The notes under the pieces were generated by a model. The model searched no databases. It was not told the DNA's origin and saw only the letters and a program-made list of their open reading frames with translations. Of a stretch of 64,000 nt of DNA, positions 1 to 12,045 are shown piece after piece. Every line of letters begins with the position of its first letter. Position 1 is the stretch's first letter. The stretch covers positions 186,001 through 250,000 of the forward strand of contig JAOWBW010001129.1 in NCBI GenBank assembly GCA_026119855.1. The letters run 5' to 3'. Made by a program: the position numbers and the translations under genes. The stretch is from Campanula takesimana. Taxonomy: Eukaryota > Streptophyta > Magnoliopsida > Asterales > Campanulaceae.

Positions 1-2
1 AC

Positions 3-1992
3 CTCTCCACGCACAATCAAATTGTGAGCGGTGGAAATGCAAAGGAACTATGGGATGCTATTGAAGGATATGTGAATGGAGACAAAGTAAGCAAAGAAAA
101 CAAAAGATTTGTGGTGCAAAGAAAATTCAACTGCTTCATGAGAAAGGATGGTGAAACCTTGAGACAAACCTATGATCGCTTATGTGCTGTTGTAAACTCT
201 TGTAAATCTCTTGGAACCATATTCACTAATAAAGAAGTCAATTATCAATTCTTAGATGCGCTAGGTTCCAGATATGTGCACAAGGCAAGTCATCTGGAAG
301 ATTCTGGATTTCTAGATACTTGGCCACTGCGCAGCTTGTACGCAAACTTAAAAGTGTATGAGCTAAAACTTGATCGAATTGACGAAATTGATGGCAAAGG
401 AAAACTTGTTTCCTATGTTGCGCAAAAGGAACCTGCGCCTGCTCAAACCTCAGACAAAGTCTCTACTTCCTCTCTACTAGAAATGGATGATGATGATTTC
501 GCCATGTTCGTAAAACGATTTCAAAAGTTCAGGAAATTCTCCAAGCCAGGATCCTCAAGTAAAGCTCCAACTAAATTCTCTCGTGGCAGAGACTCAAAGA
601 AAGATGAAGACTTGGTCTGCTACAACTGCAGAAAGCCCGGTCATTTTGCTTCAAAATGCCCTACTCCAAAATTTGAGTACATGAAGAGAAATACTGCGCA
701 GAGATCATCAAAGCAGCGCGGAATGATTGCTGAAGAAGACTGCGCAGAAAAGGAACTGAAGACTTGGATAGAGACTGACGCTGAAGACAGTGATGATGAC
801 TCTGAGGATGGACTGCTCTGCTTGGTGGCCAATGCTGATGCTGATAGCGATTCAGACAATGATCCCGATACGGACACAAAGGCTGCGCCAAGTATAATTC
901 AGAAGAAAGGTCCCACCATCACAGAACTGGTGGAAATGGGACATCTGACTCCAAGCAGACAGAATGGAAAGTACTTATTTGCCAGACCAGACCTATCAAA
1001 GAAATTTGTAGGTGCTCCTCCGCGTAAAGAATCTCTCGAAATTCCTGCTGAAATTGTAAAAGAGAATGACTCTACTACTGAACACGAGTCTGTATTTCAA
1101 CAAGCTGAAAAGGTAATCAAAAGATTTAATTCTATGAAAGAAGCAGTGGACTTATCAATTGGAGAAATTTCACAGCTTAAGACGGAGAAAACTCTTTTAA
1201 AATCTGAAAACGCCCTCCTTAAGGAGCAGATTAAGAGCATGACTCCTCTTACTGAAAAGAACCGTTTCTTGACATATCAAAATGCGTTATTTAAAGTAAG
1301 AAAGGAAGAGTTGGCTGCTCAAGTAGCTGATCTCACAAAGATCACTAATGAGTGGACCAAATCTCGTGTCACTATGGATCAAATTCTAGAATCCCAAAAA
1401 GCCAGTGGAGATAAGGAAGGCTTGGGGTTCTCAACTAGTGACAACTTTAAATGCGCCGTTTGCTCTGAAAGAAAAGGATTTTACACCACAGCAAACTATT
1501 GAAATTCCTAAAGCAAAGCATTCTGCTTCAATGGGTAAAGTACAGGACAAAGTCCAGAGACAAAATTTCCATTATGTCTACCCAAAGAAGCAAACTGGTA
1601 AAGCCAAGGGTAAGGCTAAAGTTGAATCTGCGCATGATTTCTCATATTCTGACTATGGTTGCGCTTCAACTTCGAATGTCAAATCTGCGCAAAAGGGTCA
1701 TGCGCATGAAAGCCATGCGCCCCAACGCCAGATGCGCATTCTTAAGAAAAGCGCACCCAAACCTCAGAAAATGATATTTGTCAAAGCTAGTTCAACTGCT
1801 CCAGTTCAGAATGCTAAGCCAAAGAAAAATAAAGAGTTTGTAAAAACCCAATCTATAAGTGGCTTACATCATTGTTTTGTGTGTGATGGGTTAAGTCACA
1901 AGGCTGCAGAATGCCTTTTACGATTTACTCCTAATGCCAAGGGACGTAAAAATCCTAAGGTCAGACAGGAGTGGGTTGTCAAAAGTTGCTAA
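3..1992 (+). pseudogene. gag: gag of element A, frameshifted, 5' partial
   Basis: Copia-type Gag forms the particle and binds RNA. The frame is open from the window edge; no start is visible because the beginning lies outside. A UBN2-like gag region is followed by a zinc knuckle CYNCRKPGHFASKC (about 618-660), an acidic Asp/Ser stretch (about 775-880), a Lys/Glu-rich coiled-coil-like region (about 1100-1370) and a second knuckle CFVCDGLSHKAAEC (about 1875-1917). A frameshift near 1465-1475, judged against intact element B, moves the reading frame by one. The frame closes at TAA 1990-1992 right after Lys-Ser-Cys, exactly as in element B. Numerous TGCGCA hexamers lie within it. Confidence 0.85.
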
Positions 1993-2044
1993 CTCTAGGA
2001 CCCAAGAATAAAGGGAACCTGCGTTTTTAATGTCTACTTTTCAG
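1960..2044 (+). other. Candidate 85-nt intron joining gag to pol (element A)
   Basis: Donor AAG|GTCAGA at 1960 and acceptor ACTTTTCAG ending at 2044, with a plant-like branch sequence GCTAAC that overlaps the gag stop codon. Both junctions are in phase 0, so removal would drop the gag stop and put gag in frame with pol. Element B has the same 85-nt interval at 39410-39494. The donor is weak (GTCAGA rather than GTAAGT). An ATG at 2030, 37 nt after the gag stop and in the pol frame, allows reinitiation as an alternative. Confidence 0.45.
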
Positions 2045-5000
2045 GTCTCCTGCTTCACTGCGCACTCTTCACAAGCTAAAGCGCATATATGGTACCTCGA
2101 CAGTGGATGTTCTAGACACATGACTGGAGATGTCACCGCTCTTGAAGATGTGCATGAAGGAAGAGGTCCCTCTGTAACTTTTGGAGATAACAACAAATGG
2201 CACATAGTTGGATATGGAAGAATCAGAAAAGATAATGTGTGCATTGAGAAAGTTGCGCTCGTAGAAGGTCTCAAGCACAACCTGCTCTCCATATCACAAT
2301 TCTGTGATAAAGGTTTGGAATGTCACTTCACTGCAACGCACTGCTATATCAAAGATGGCATATCCTGACTAACTTTGCTCACAGGGACTCGTAAGACTAA
2401 TATTTACATTATTAATCTTACCACTATAAATTCTGTCACTGATCTCTGTTTTGTAGCAAAGAATGTAAGTGAAAGCAGCTGGCTATGGCATAAGCGCTTA
2501 AGTCATTTGAACTTCAAGTATTTGGCTAAGCTAGGAAGGGAAAATCTTGTCAAAGGACTTCCTAAAGTAGCTGACCATCATGACAGAAAATGCGCAGCAT
2601 GCCAGCTCGGTAAACAACCTAAGCAGTCTTTCTCCAGCAAGATTGCCTCCTCAACTTCCAAATGTTTACAACTGCTTCACATGGACTTGTTTGGTCCGGT
2701 CACCACCACGAGCATTGGAGGAAACAAATATACTTTAGTTGTGGTGGATGACTACTCAAGATATACATGGGTCGAAATGATGATATCCAAAGAAGACTGC
2801 TATGATATCTTGACTGCTCTCTTTCGAAAGCTCCAAACTCAAAAGGAAGACGACATCGTGAGCGTGAGATCAGACAATGGAACTGAATTCAAGAATAACG
2901 GTGTTGCTCAATACTGCGATGACCATGGAATTGATCACAATTTCTCTGCTGCTGGAGTTCCTCAACAAAATGGCGTTGTGGAAAGAAAAAATCGCACGTT
3001 GATTGAGGCTGGAAAGACTATGTTAGCGGAAGCTAAGCTTCCAGGGTATTTCTGGGGAGAAGCTGTCAACACTGCTTGCTTTACTCAAAATAGATCCCTC
3101 ATCAACAAACCTACAACAAAACTCCATATGAACTATGGAGATGAAGAGCGCCCAACATCGCTTTCTTCAAGATTTTTGGCTGCAAATGCTATATTCTCTA
3201 CAACGGCAAAGATCATAGAGGTAAATTCGATGCCAAAGCAGATGAAGGTATTTTTGTTAGGTATGGCAAACATTCTAAAGCTTTTCGTGTTTTTAATAGA
3301 ACTGCTCTAGTAATTGTTGAATCTGTAAATGTTATTTTTGATGAACATTCTCTCCTTGAGCCACACTTGGCTCCAAATGATTCTGATGATTCTGCTGAGA
3401 ATGTTGAGATAGGTACGCAGCCACAAACTGCACCTGCGCAGAATGATAATCAAGCTGATCACAATCAGAATCAAGCAAGTCCATCCCATGCGCCAAATCC
3501 GGATGCTGCGCCAGAAGTGACGACTCCTGATGCGCAGACACCCCTTCCTGCGCATGATGTTTCTCCGCTTCAGCAAATCACCTTTGATGATCTTGATGCT
3601 GGGGCTAATGAAGTACCCATTGAAGATCTTCGTATTCCTGCTACTCAACCTAACTTACCTCCCGAGGTTCGTGAAGTTAGAGATCACCCAAATTAAAACA
3701 TCATTGGTGATCTCAATGTAGGGGTTCGTACTAGGAGAGCATCAAACTTTGATGATGAATATCACTCCTTTATCTCTCAAATCGAACCAAAGAAGATTGA
3801 TGAAGCGCTCCAAGATTCAAGCTGGGTTACTGCTATGCAAGAAGAGCTTAACCAATTTGAGCGTTGCAAGGTTTGGATCTTAGTACCCAGACCTCATGAC
3901 CAAGGAGTTATTGGTACAAAATGGGTATTCAGAAACAAGATGGATGAGAATGGAAGCATCACCAGGAACAAAGCAAGGTTGGTTGCGCAAGGCTATAGGC
4001 AAGAGGAAGGAATCGACTATGATGAAACATTTGCGTCTGTAGAAAGACTAGAAGCTATCAGAATTTTCTTAGCTTATGCCTCTCACAAGAAATTCAAGCT
4101 TTATCAAATGGATGTGAAGAGCGCATTTCTCAACGGAGAACTCTAAGAGACGGTCTACGTAGCTCAACCTCCTGGATTTGAAGATAGCAGCAGATTTCCA
4201 AATCACGTCTTCAAGCTTCAGAAAGCTTTGTATGGACTTAAGCAAGCTCCAAGAGCATGGTACGATACTCTATCAAAATTCCTACTAGAGAAAGGCTTCA
4301 AGTGCGGTAAAATCGATACAACTCTTTTTATAGCTAAGTATAATGATCACTCTTTACTTGTTCAAATTTATGTCGATGATATTATATTTGGTTCTACTAA
4401 TGAGTTACTTTATAAGCGCTTTGAGAAGCTCATGAAAAGCAAGTTTGAAATGAGCATGATGGGAGAACTCACATTCTTCCTCGGACTTCAAATCAAGCAA
4501 TTGAATGATGGCATCTTCATAAATCAAGCCAAGTACACAAGAGACCTAATCAAGAAATTTGGACTTGAAAATGCTAAAGCATACGACACTCCAATGGCCA
4601 CGGGCAATAAGCTTGACAAAGACTTAAAAGGGAAGAAAGTTGATCAAACTTTATATCGAGTTATGATTGGCTATCTCCTTTATCTTACTGCTAGTATGCC
4701 AGATATCATGTTTAGTGTTTGTGTCTGTGCGCGCTATCAAGCGGACCCTAGAGAAGCGCACTTAACTACTGTTAAACGCATTATTCGTTATCTTTCTGGA
4801 ACTGCTAACCATGGACTTTGGTACACCAAAGATTCGAATTTCGATTTGCTAGGTTATTCAGATGCAGACTACGCAGCATGCACAATTGACAGAAAGAGCA
4901 CAAGTGGAACTTGTCATTTCCTTGGAAATCGACTTGTTGCGTGGGCAAGCAAGAAGCAAGCTGCTGTGTCCATCTCCACTACAGAAGCTGAATACATTGC

Positions 5001-5313
5001 TGCTGGAAGCTGCTGCTGCCAAATCCTATGGATGAATCAACAATTGGTGGACTATGGAATTCATGAAGGAAATTGCCCAATTTTCTGCGACAATATGTCC
5101 ACCATAGCAGTCTCCAACAATCCTGTCATGCATTCAAAGACAAAGCACATCAACATCAAATATCATTTTCTCAAGGATCACGTGGAAAAAGGAAACATTC
5201 ATTTAGAGCACGTGGGAACAGATAATCAAATTGTTGATATCCTTACAAAGACTCTTGACGCCAAGAGATTTGTATTCTTGAGAGGAGAAATGGGTATGCT
5301 TGAACTTAGCTAA
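2030..5313 (+). pseudogene. pol: pol of element A (PR-IN-RT-RH), interrupted
   Basis: Copia polyprotein for processing, integration and reverse transcription. Protease: [14 protein letters not shown] at about 2090. Integrase: zinc-binding His/Cys part ([16 protein letters not shown]), then [16 protein letters not shown] and [15 protein letters not shown]. Reverse transcriptase: [30 protein letters not shown] and YVDDIIFGS. RNase H: YSDADYA, then TEAEYIAA. Compared with intact element B there are in-frame stops at 2366-2368, about 3139, 3694-3696 and 4144-4146, and a frameshift near 3113-3120, so no full polyprotein can be made. The end at 5313 (MGMLELS) matches the end of element B pol. Confidence 0.93.
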
Positions 5314-5884
5314 CTTGTCCATATGATCTGTTAATACTAATAATCTTGTGTTTGCTTGATAGTGTTCATCATAGGTCAAGATCCATGCGTCTGCGCAACC
5401 CCTGCGCAGTACTTCATTTGCGCATGACACTAATGTTAATTTTTTTAAGAATCTTTTGCGCTATTTAAAGCTCTGCGCATGATTTTAACATGCGCACACT
5501 TCTTGGATCGCGGGTAAGTCTTCTATTTATTAGAAATTACACATAGGTCCCTGACTGAAAAGTCAACGCTTAGTTCACAAGGGTACTTGTGCAATTAAAT
5601 TTTTTCCTCGCCTTAATTTTTTTTTAATTTTCTTGGGAAATTACGCTTTTGCCCCTGCGCATGTCCCATTATCATTAATGCATACGGCCATTGATGATAG
5701 CGCCTGTTAGGATCCCTGAGCAACATTTATGAGGGAGTTGATATGACTGTGACCTGCCTAGACCTGCTGACACACGCACGCGTCAGGTCTGCGCACGCGC
5801 GTTCCCTATTCGGCCACGTCGCTTCGCTATCGTGCGCCTCTGCGTTTTTCACCAAATTCGCCGCCTTTCACCAAACCGCCTCGC

Positions 5885-5919
5885 TGACGTCATACGCCTT
5901 TTCTTTTTTTGGTATAAAA
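5885..5919 (+). promoter_or_regulatory. Internal promoter of the third gene, element A
   Basis: TATAAAA at 5913-5919 is followed by a C/T-rich leader without an ATG up to the start codon at 6107, the usual look of a plant core promoter and 5' UTR. The palindrome TGACGTCA (bZIP type) lies at 5885-5892, and a CCACGTC core about 70 bp further upstream. Element B has a TATAAAA at the matching place (35685-35691, minus strand). Activity is inferred. Confidence 0.6.
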
Positions 5920-6106
5920 CCTTTTGACTCTTCTTTTTCTTTCTCCCCTGCTCACTCTCCTCTTTCACAAATTCATCCCTTTCTCTCCTCTGCAACCTAC
6001 TCTCCAACTCCCAATCATTTCCTCTTTCTTTCTCTTTGACTTTCCTTTCAATCTCTTCAAATCTCTTCTCTTTCTTCCTCATTTCAAAACCCCTCGTACC
6101 ATTTAA

Positions 6107-9100
6107 ATGGCTCCCCGAAAATCAAAAGCTAAGGTAGTTGTTGAGGTCCATGAACCAGTTGAAGAGGTTCCTCCACCAGAAGCTAAGACCGTCGACGACA
6201 TGGTAACAATTTCTAACCCTTGAACTCATTTTCTGTCAATCCGCCATTGTTGAGTCTCGAGTTCTTAAAACTCCCTTTTTCAATTTTTCTCTCATTGTTA
6301 AATCATTTTCAAAATCGTTTGTTGTTTTGGGTTCTTCTGTCGCGCCCCGACCCGTGGTCCTACTTGGCCCCACGTCCGGGACACGCACGGAAGACGTCAT
6401 AAAACATTTTAGGAAAATTTTTCGAAATATACTTTCTATAAAAAGGTTCACACAACCAACTCGATACTAAAACATGACTTCAAGTCACAAAACAACCTTT
6501 CACAAACAAGTACTATGCCACTTGGTTACAACTACTAACTTTACTTACTTAATTACAAACACGAACATCTACTAAAAGAGATGATACAAACCAAGTCACG
6601 GGTATACTACCCAAAAGGTATTACATTTACATAATGTATCCTTTACTTACACAACATTTCCCAAAATATCTTACCCAAAGATCTCCTCGACGTCCTCCCA
6701 GTGTGTGTGAACTATCCCCTGGGCTCCTTCTTATCTAAAACGGTAAACAAATAAAGGGTGAGAATAAATCTCAGTAAGTTACTAAAATGCAACTACATTA
6801 CATGCTAATATGATAAACATAAAGGAACAATGCCACAAATGATCATATAGCACATAGCACATAATATGAGAGGCTCCCTATCGCCAACCGTCCCATACCG
6901 GTTGGAAATAACGACCAACTCATCATACAACACATAAGCGGAAATAAACACTCATACGTGGATACTGAGCCAAGGTTCTCAAACCAAACAATAGCCATCT
7001 GAGAGGCATCAACTGAGCAGCATCGAAGAGCTGAGACGGGTTCCGGAACCAAACAACAACAACAACAACAACGGGGAAAATGACACAAAGTCATAACCCA
7101 AAGTGCCCAACCTTTGGCCTAAAGAAGGGGGTTAAAAATGGGAAACCAATGATAGGAGCCTTATAATGTACTTGGCTCGTGAGACCATTATAATCCCTAT
7201 CACTGCCCAAACACACACAAAAGTACCAGCTGGACTTTACACGCAAGCACCATATAGAAATACTTGCTTAAACAACAATCAGGGACAATGATTCCAATGT
7301 AGGGAACCATGCCAAACACATCAAGAAGATGAACTATTCCAACACATTACAAAGTGTTCAACAATGCTCACATAATCAATTACTAACATTTCACAACACT
7401 TGTGTACACAAAGGTACCACTTCTACCACATTAGTGATCCACAACAATCATCTAACTACTTTAAAACACTACCCAAAAACTAGACCAAGATTGACCTCTA
7501 AATCACTTGGTTTGAAAAACTCTCAACTTTTCAGATGACTGGGCGGTCGCCCAAACAGGGCTGTGTGGCCGCCCAAAATACTCTGTTCCAAGAAGAAAAC
7601 CCTTCAGATAGATGTGCGGCTGCACGCCCATTTTTGGGCGGCCGCCCACATCACCTGGCAGACCAAAACTTAACCAAAGTTCACTCCTTACATTTCACAA
7701 CCCAAAATTACTAATACTTGCAACACTTAACATCTACAACTTACACAAAGGCTAAAACTTAGCCTAAGAACAATACTAACATCAACAAGAACCAATTTCA
7801 TACTACTTCCTTTGTCCCAAATTACAAGTATAAATAAAACATACCAAAACATTGTTTTATCACATATAAAGCATATAAAGCATACTTATGACCATTTTAA
7901 CATTTAAAGGGGGATTAGTAACTTACCTATTTTCCAGAAAAGTGTCAAGAAAATAATATTTGATCCGGTAGAAAGAATCTATTCAACACCCTGAACATTT
8001 ATATATTTTTAGATTTGGAAATGGAGTAGTAAATTAAAATAGGGAAAATTAACAAAACAAAATCTTACCTTTTCTTCTTTCTTCAACAATGGAGGAAGAG
8101 AAATTTAGTGTGTGTGTGTGTGTGTGTGTGAGGGAAACGCAGGGAGAGGGAGGGGGAGATAAGGGTGGTTTTTGTGATAATTTCAATTTTTTCATTTGAG
8201 TCCCTCCACTTCCACCTTTAACACATAAACCCCTAAAGTTATACTTTTCAAATAAGGATCCTAAGGTTTCAACTTAAATAATTAACTCCCTTAACACTTG
8301 TTACAACTAACACAAATAATCAATCAAGATGTGCAAATTATGAAATATGATGCAACACATAAAATGCACACAAAATTTTAAATAAAATTTCTCAAAATAT
8401 AAAATAAATATTAAAATAAATAAAATGGATTTTGGGGTCGTTACATCTTCTCTCTCTGATCTACATTTATATCTACTTTATTTCACGATCAATATTGTTT
8501 TCATATGTTTTTTGCAAAAAATTTCGTTCGAAAACCACCTAGGCAGTCGAACAGTTATTCTCGATTTCTGGGCTTAATGTCATTTTTTTTGGAAATATTG
8601 TTTTCTTAAGTCGTTTTCGTCTCTAAAATGCGGTTATTTCGATATGCTTTCTGTCCATTTTGGTCAATCCTTGTTTTTTGATGTTCTTGGTGTTCTTCGT
8701 GTTCATGTTCTATTATTCCGTGTTCATCAAGTTCTTATTATTCTCTTATGATTTGGGTCGCATAAGAATTTTTTAGTGTTTGTGCTTTTGCGCATAGTTA
8801 CTTGTTTTTGCGTATTACTGTAACTTTCGTCCCTTGTATGGAGATGCTACGCATACGTGTATCTGCGCATGCGCTTCGCTCCATGCGTGATTTTTGTCTA
8901 AACTATTTCTTGTTTTGCGCAGAACTCTTTTTATTTCCTACAAGGCTGGGAATTAGATCTTGCTGCGCTACACAAAGACGCTGTCGGATGCAGGATTGTT
9001 CATCTTATGGATTCCTCCAGCATCTTACCTCTCTTTACACTAGATCAGGACTTCTATGTCCCCTCTCTTGTAGACGAGTTCTTTGAAAACACAGAGAGAG

Positions 9101-11580
9101 TCACCATGACGCACAAGAAAACCCGAGTAAAGATTGATGTTATCCGCTCAGTTGTTCAGAATTATTCAGTGCGCATTGTTCCTGCATCACTTAAGAAGCT
9201 TTGCGAGTTTAATGTTGATGATGCGCCAGAAGTCTATTCTAAAGCTAAACAGAACAAGCTTGCGCAGAAACTGGTTGGGAAACCCACTCTTGTAAAGAAG
9301 TGGAGCGTTCATGATCGCAAGGAATTTGGTGAGGTGATGTATCACCTGTGCACCATTATTGGGGACTCGGTAAACTGCAAAAATGGAAATAAGGGCAAGT
9401 TCATTTCCAAGCAGTGGGCTTATTGAGCTGCGGTTTATAATGGCGATGCTCTAGACTGGTCCTCTGTTCTTTTTGATGAGCTATGGGATGCGTCGGAGAG
9501 TTATGACAAGCGCATGGACAAGAAAGTAGCCAAGTACAGAACTCACTGTAGGCTATTATCTAAGTATCTAATGAATGTCTCTGAGCTGCGCACCTTCGTG
9601 CAGAAGCGTCCTGAACTCAAAGTTCCGTGCACCAAGACCTATTCCATCTCTCACCTCTACTCACTACGCAGTGAAATTGGTCGCGGTGACTATCACAAGA
9701 TCTGGAACAAGGACACCAGCCCAAACAAGGAAGGTTGGGTTGATAGTGATAATGATAATGATGACGTCCCTCAACCCAAGGCAAAGAAAACTGTCGCGCA
9801 GCCTTCAAAGGCCACTACGCCTGCTGAACATGAAACGGCAGCTGCGCAGGCAATACGCAAAGGCAAAGGTATAGCAGATCCTGTGCCAAAAAAGGTGAAG
9901 GAAATTCCTAATGTCAGGTCAACTGCTGGCATTAAAATAGGATCTGACTTACCACCTCCAGCCCCCAAGCCTTCAAAGAAGCGCAAAGATCCTCCTGCGC
10001 CTGCTCCCTCTCCTCCAAAAACCAAGAAAAAGTCTGCATTTACCAGACTTCCTCCTGCGGCGGATATGGTTGAAGAAGACAGCGAGTCTCGAATGGATGA
10101 GACTGCTGCTGATGCTGATGCTGCGGATGATACCGCGTAGGGGGAGCAAGATCCGAAGGCTGCTGAAGGGCCTCCTGCTCAGGGTAAAGGAGATAGTGAT
10201 GACTGGATGGATGAAGCTTTTCCCGACTCCGGTACACCTGCCAAGGCCCCTGCTGCTGCACCTACTAAGGATATTCCTCTTCGAACTCCGTGCAAGAAAC
10301 AAGTTGTGCGCAGCACTATGAAGGGACAGCCAAAAGCTGCGGATCCACCTTCTCCTGAACCATCAAGTGCCTTCCAACGCCTCAATATTCCGGTTGGAAA
10401 TACTCAACCTGGCACCTCTGTCCTACATGATGGATTGGACTTGGAAGATGAGGATGAGGAAATTACCAAGTCTGCGCAGGCCGATGATGCTGCGCAGCGA
10501 ACTGCTGTTGATCCTCCTGAAGGTGAAAAGGAAAGGGATGTGCGCACAACTGATACAGATAGCAGCAGCACGTACTCATCTACGCATAGGTCTCCTGCTG
10601 CTGATCCTATTCATCTCTCTCCTAAACTACCCTCACCTAAACACTCTCCTCCCAAAGAGACTCCTCCTCCTACCTCAGAACAAGCTACTCCTTCCGTTTT
10701 TCCTGCTTTTCCCACCGTATCTACCTCCTCTCTCTCTTCCTCTACAGACCTGCGCCAAATTATCCAAGCTCTGAATACTATCCAAGTAAATCAGGTAGCT
10801 GCACAGTCCCAAATGGCTCAACTTATTACTGCACAGTCATCCATTCAGGAACAACTTGATGCGCAACGTATAGAGATTGCTGCCATTAAGGGGGAGAATG
10901 TATCAAAGGCAAGTACCTCCGCAGGTCCTTTCGGCCCCTCTGCGCAACGCGTCCCTGATGCTTTAGATCAAATGGTTCTGGACTCTCTGAAGTCAATAGC
11001 TGGGATGCTTGAAAATGTTTGCACCTATACCGCTATCAACGATGGGTTTATAGGACTGCTTATGCGTCTGCGCAAGAGCTTGGCCGATGGGTTGCATGAA
11101 GGGTTTGCCGGGTTGGAAGCAATGATGTTGGAGAAAGTGGAACAAGGTGGTCCTGAGCATGCCAATGCACTTAATATGGAAAGTGTCAGGGAGTGCATAA
11201 CTCAAGCGATGACTGATTTCGCTGATGGATTCAACGCTAGGATGGATCAAGCTATGTTCGATATTCAAGCCAGCGTGAACACTCAGCGCCTCCACACTGA
11301 CCAAAGACTCGAAGCAATGCAGGCCACCGTCATCAACACCATTGAAGCTGCGGAGCAGTCATATTTCAACCAGATCACTGGACATCAAGTGCAGTACAGA
11401 GCCAACTTCCAAGAGCTGTGAGAAGACAACAGAGATATGCGCAGAGGAATGTCTACCTATGTTGGTGAGGCTGTGGCATTCAGAGAAAGGATTCAAGAAC
11501 TGAAGATTGAACTTATGAATAAGTTCAACTGTCTGCAGAATGAGCTGCGCGAAGCCCTGCACCGGATCAACATAGACTAG
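6107..11580 (+). pseudogene. Third gene (ORF3) of element A, two exons, nonsense-mutated
   Basis: Exon 1 is 6107-6202 (32 codons, starting MAPRKSKAK, ending Asp-Met), donor ATG|GTAACA. Exon 2 is 8923-11580, acceptor TTTTGCGCAG; both junctions are phase 0. Without the inserted solo LTR and one target copy the intron would be about 607 nt; in element B it is 594 nt. Exon 2 aligns with element B around DAVG, LLPLF, EFFEN, KEFGEVM and CKNGN, and again near the C-terminus (IQV...AIKGE). It then runs into Pro/Ser/Lys-rich sequence with basic clusters (KKRK, KTKKK) and a coiled-coil-like tail. In-frame stops at 9424-9426 (TGA), 10138-10140 (TAG) and 11419-11421 (TGA) kill it; the natural end is TAG 11578-11580. 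No hydrophobic membrane segment, so an envelope role is unlikely. Molecular function unknown. Confidence 0.8.
6338..8445 (-). mobile_element. Ty3/gypsy solo LTR (same family as the 50289-52396 LTR)
   Basis: A single LTR with no internal region, flanked by a perfect 5-bp target duplication TCTTC (6333-6337 and 8446-8450). On the minus strand it begins TGTAACGACCCC and ends GGGGCGCGACA. It is 2108 bp, the same length as the 3' LTR of the Tekay-like element at 46-52 kb, and aligns with it throughout in inverted orientation. It sits within the intron of the element A third gene, so it postdates element A. It arose by LTR-LTR recombination of a full element. Confidence 0.93.
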
Positions 11581-12045
11581 GTTCTATGTAATTTTTTTTT
11601 TGCGCAAGGTATTCCTTTTTGTGCGCATTTTGTTTTTCTTATTCAAACTTGTAATCTGCAACTCTTTACATTTCAAGTTTTAATGAGAAAAATTGCATCA
11701 TTAGTTTCCAAAATCTTGTTCATTTCAAACTCTTCGTTTGTGGAACAATGATTGCATTATTTCACCTCATGCGCATAATCGTAACTGTTCATATTTTCTA
11801 CGCATGAAGTTTAAACGCATACTTAAACTAAAACTCATATTATTTGTATGCGCTGAATGATATTTCTGTCTTTCCCTCTTTGTAAGTTAATCTTTTGGAT
11901 AGACTGGAAATCTATAGCATTGGCTAGTGTGTGCATTGACTTGAGACATGTTTTACCATTTTTATTTTTATGGACATGTTATTATCAAGTACAATGAATT
12001 GCCTTTTCTATAGTAGGTAATGGCATCAATCATTTAGGGGGAGAT
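11581..12045 (+). other. 3' untranslated region and polypurine tract of element A
   Basis: AT-rich, no open frame, several TGCGCA motifs. The polypurine tract AGGGGGAGAT at 12036-12045 abuts the 3' LTR and is identical in sequence to that of element B. It primes plus-strand synthesis in this class of element. Confidence 0.8.

Noticed and set aside
641..891. Minus-strand Ser-rich frames within gag of element A
   Set aside because: Antisense shadows of the acidic gag stretch.
24..1502. Start codons such as GTG at 24, GTG at 41924 and TTG at 33177 for long frames
   Set aside because: Plant genes start at ATG. 41924 lies in the primer site and 24 is an internal gag codon; 33177 is the continuation of a frame. 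I chose ATG or the open window edge instead.
6843..7094. Cys-rich minus-strand frame at 6843-7094 and its partner at 51721-51930
   Set aside because: Both are in the two copies of the chromovirus LTR; no protein family and the frames differ between copies.
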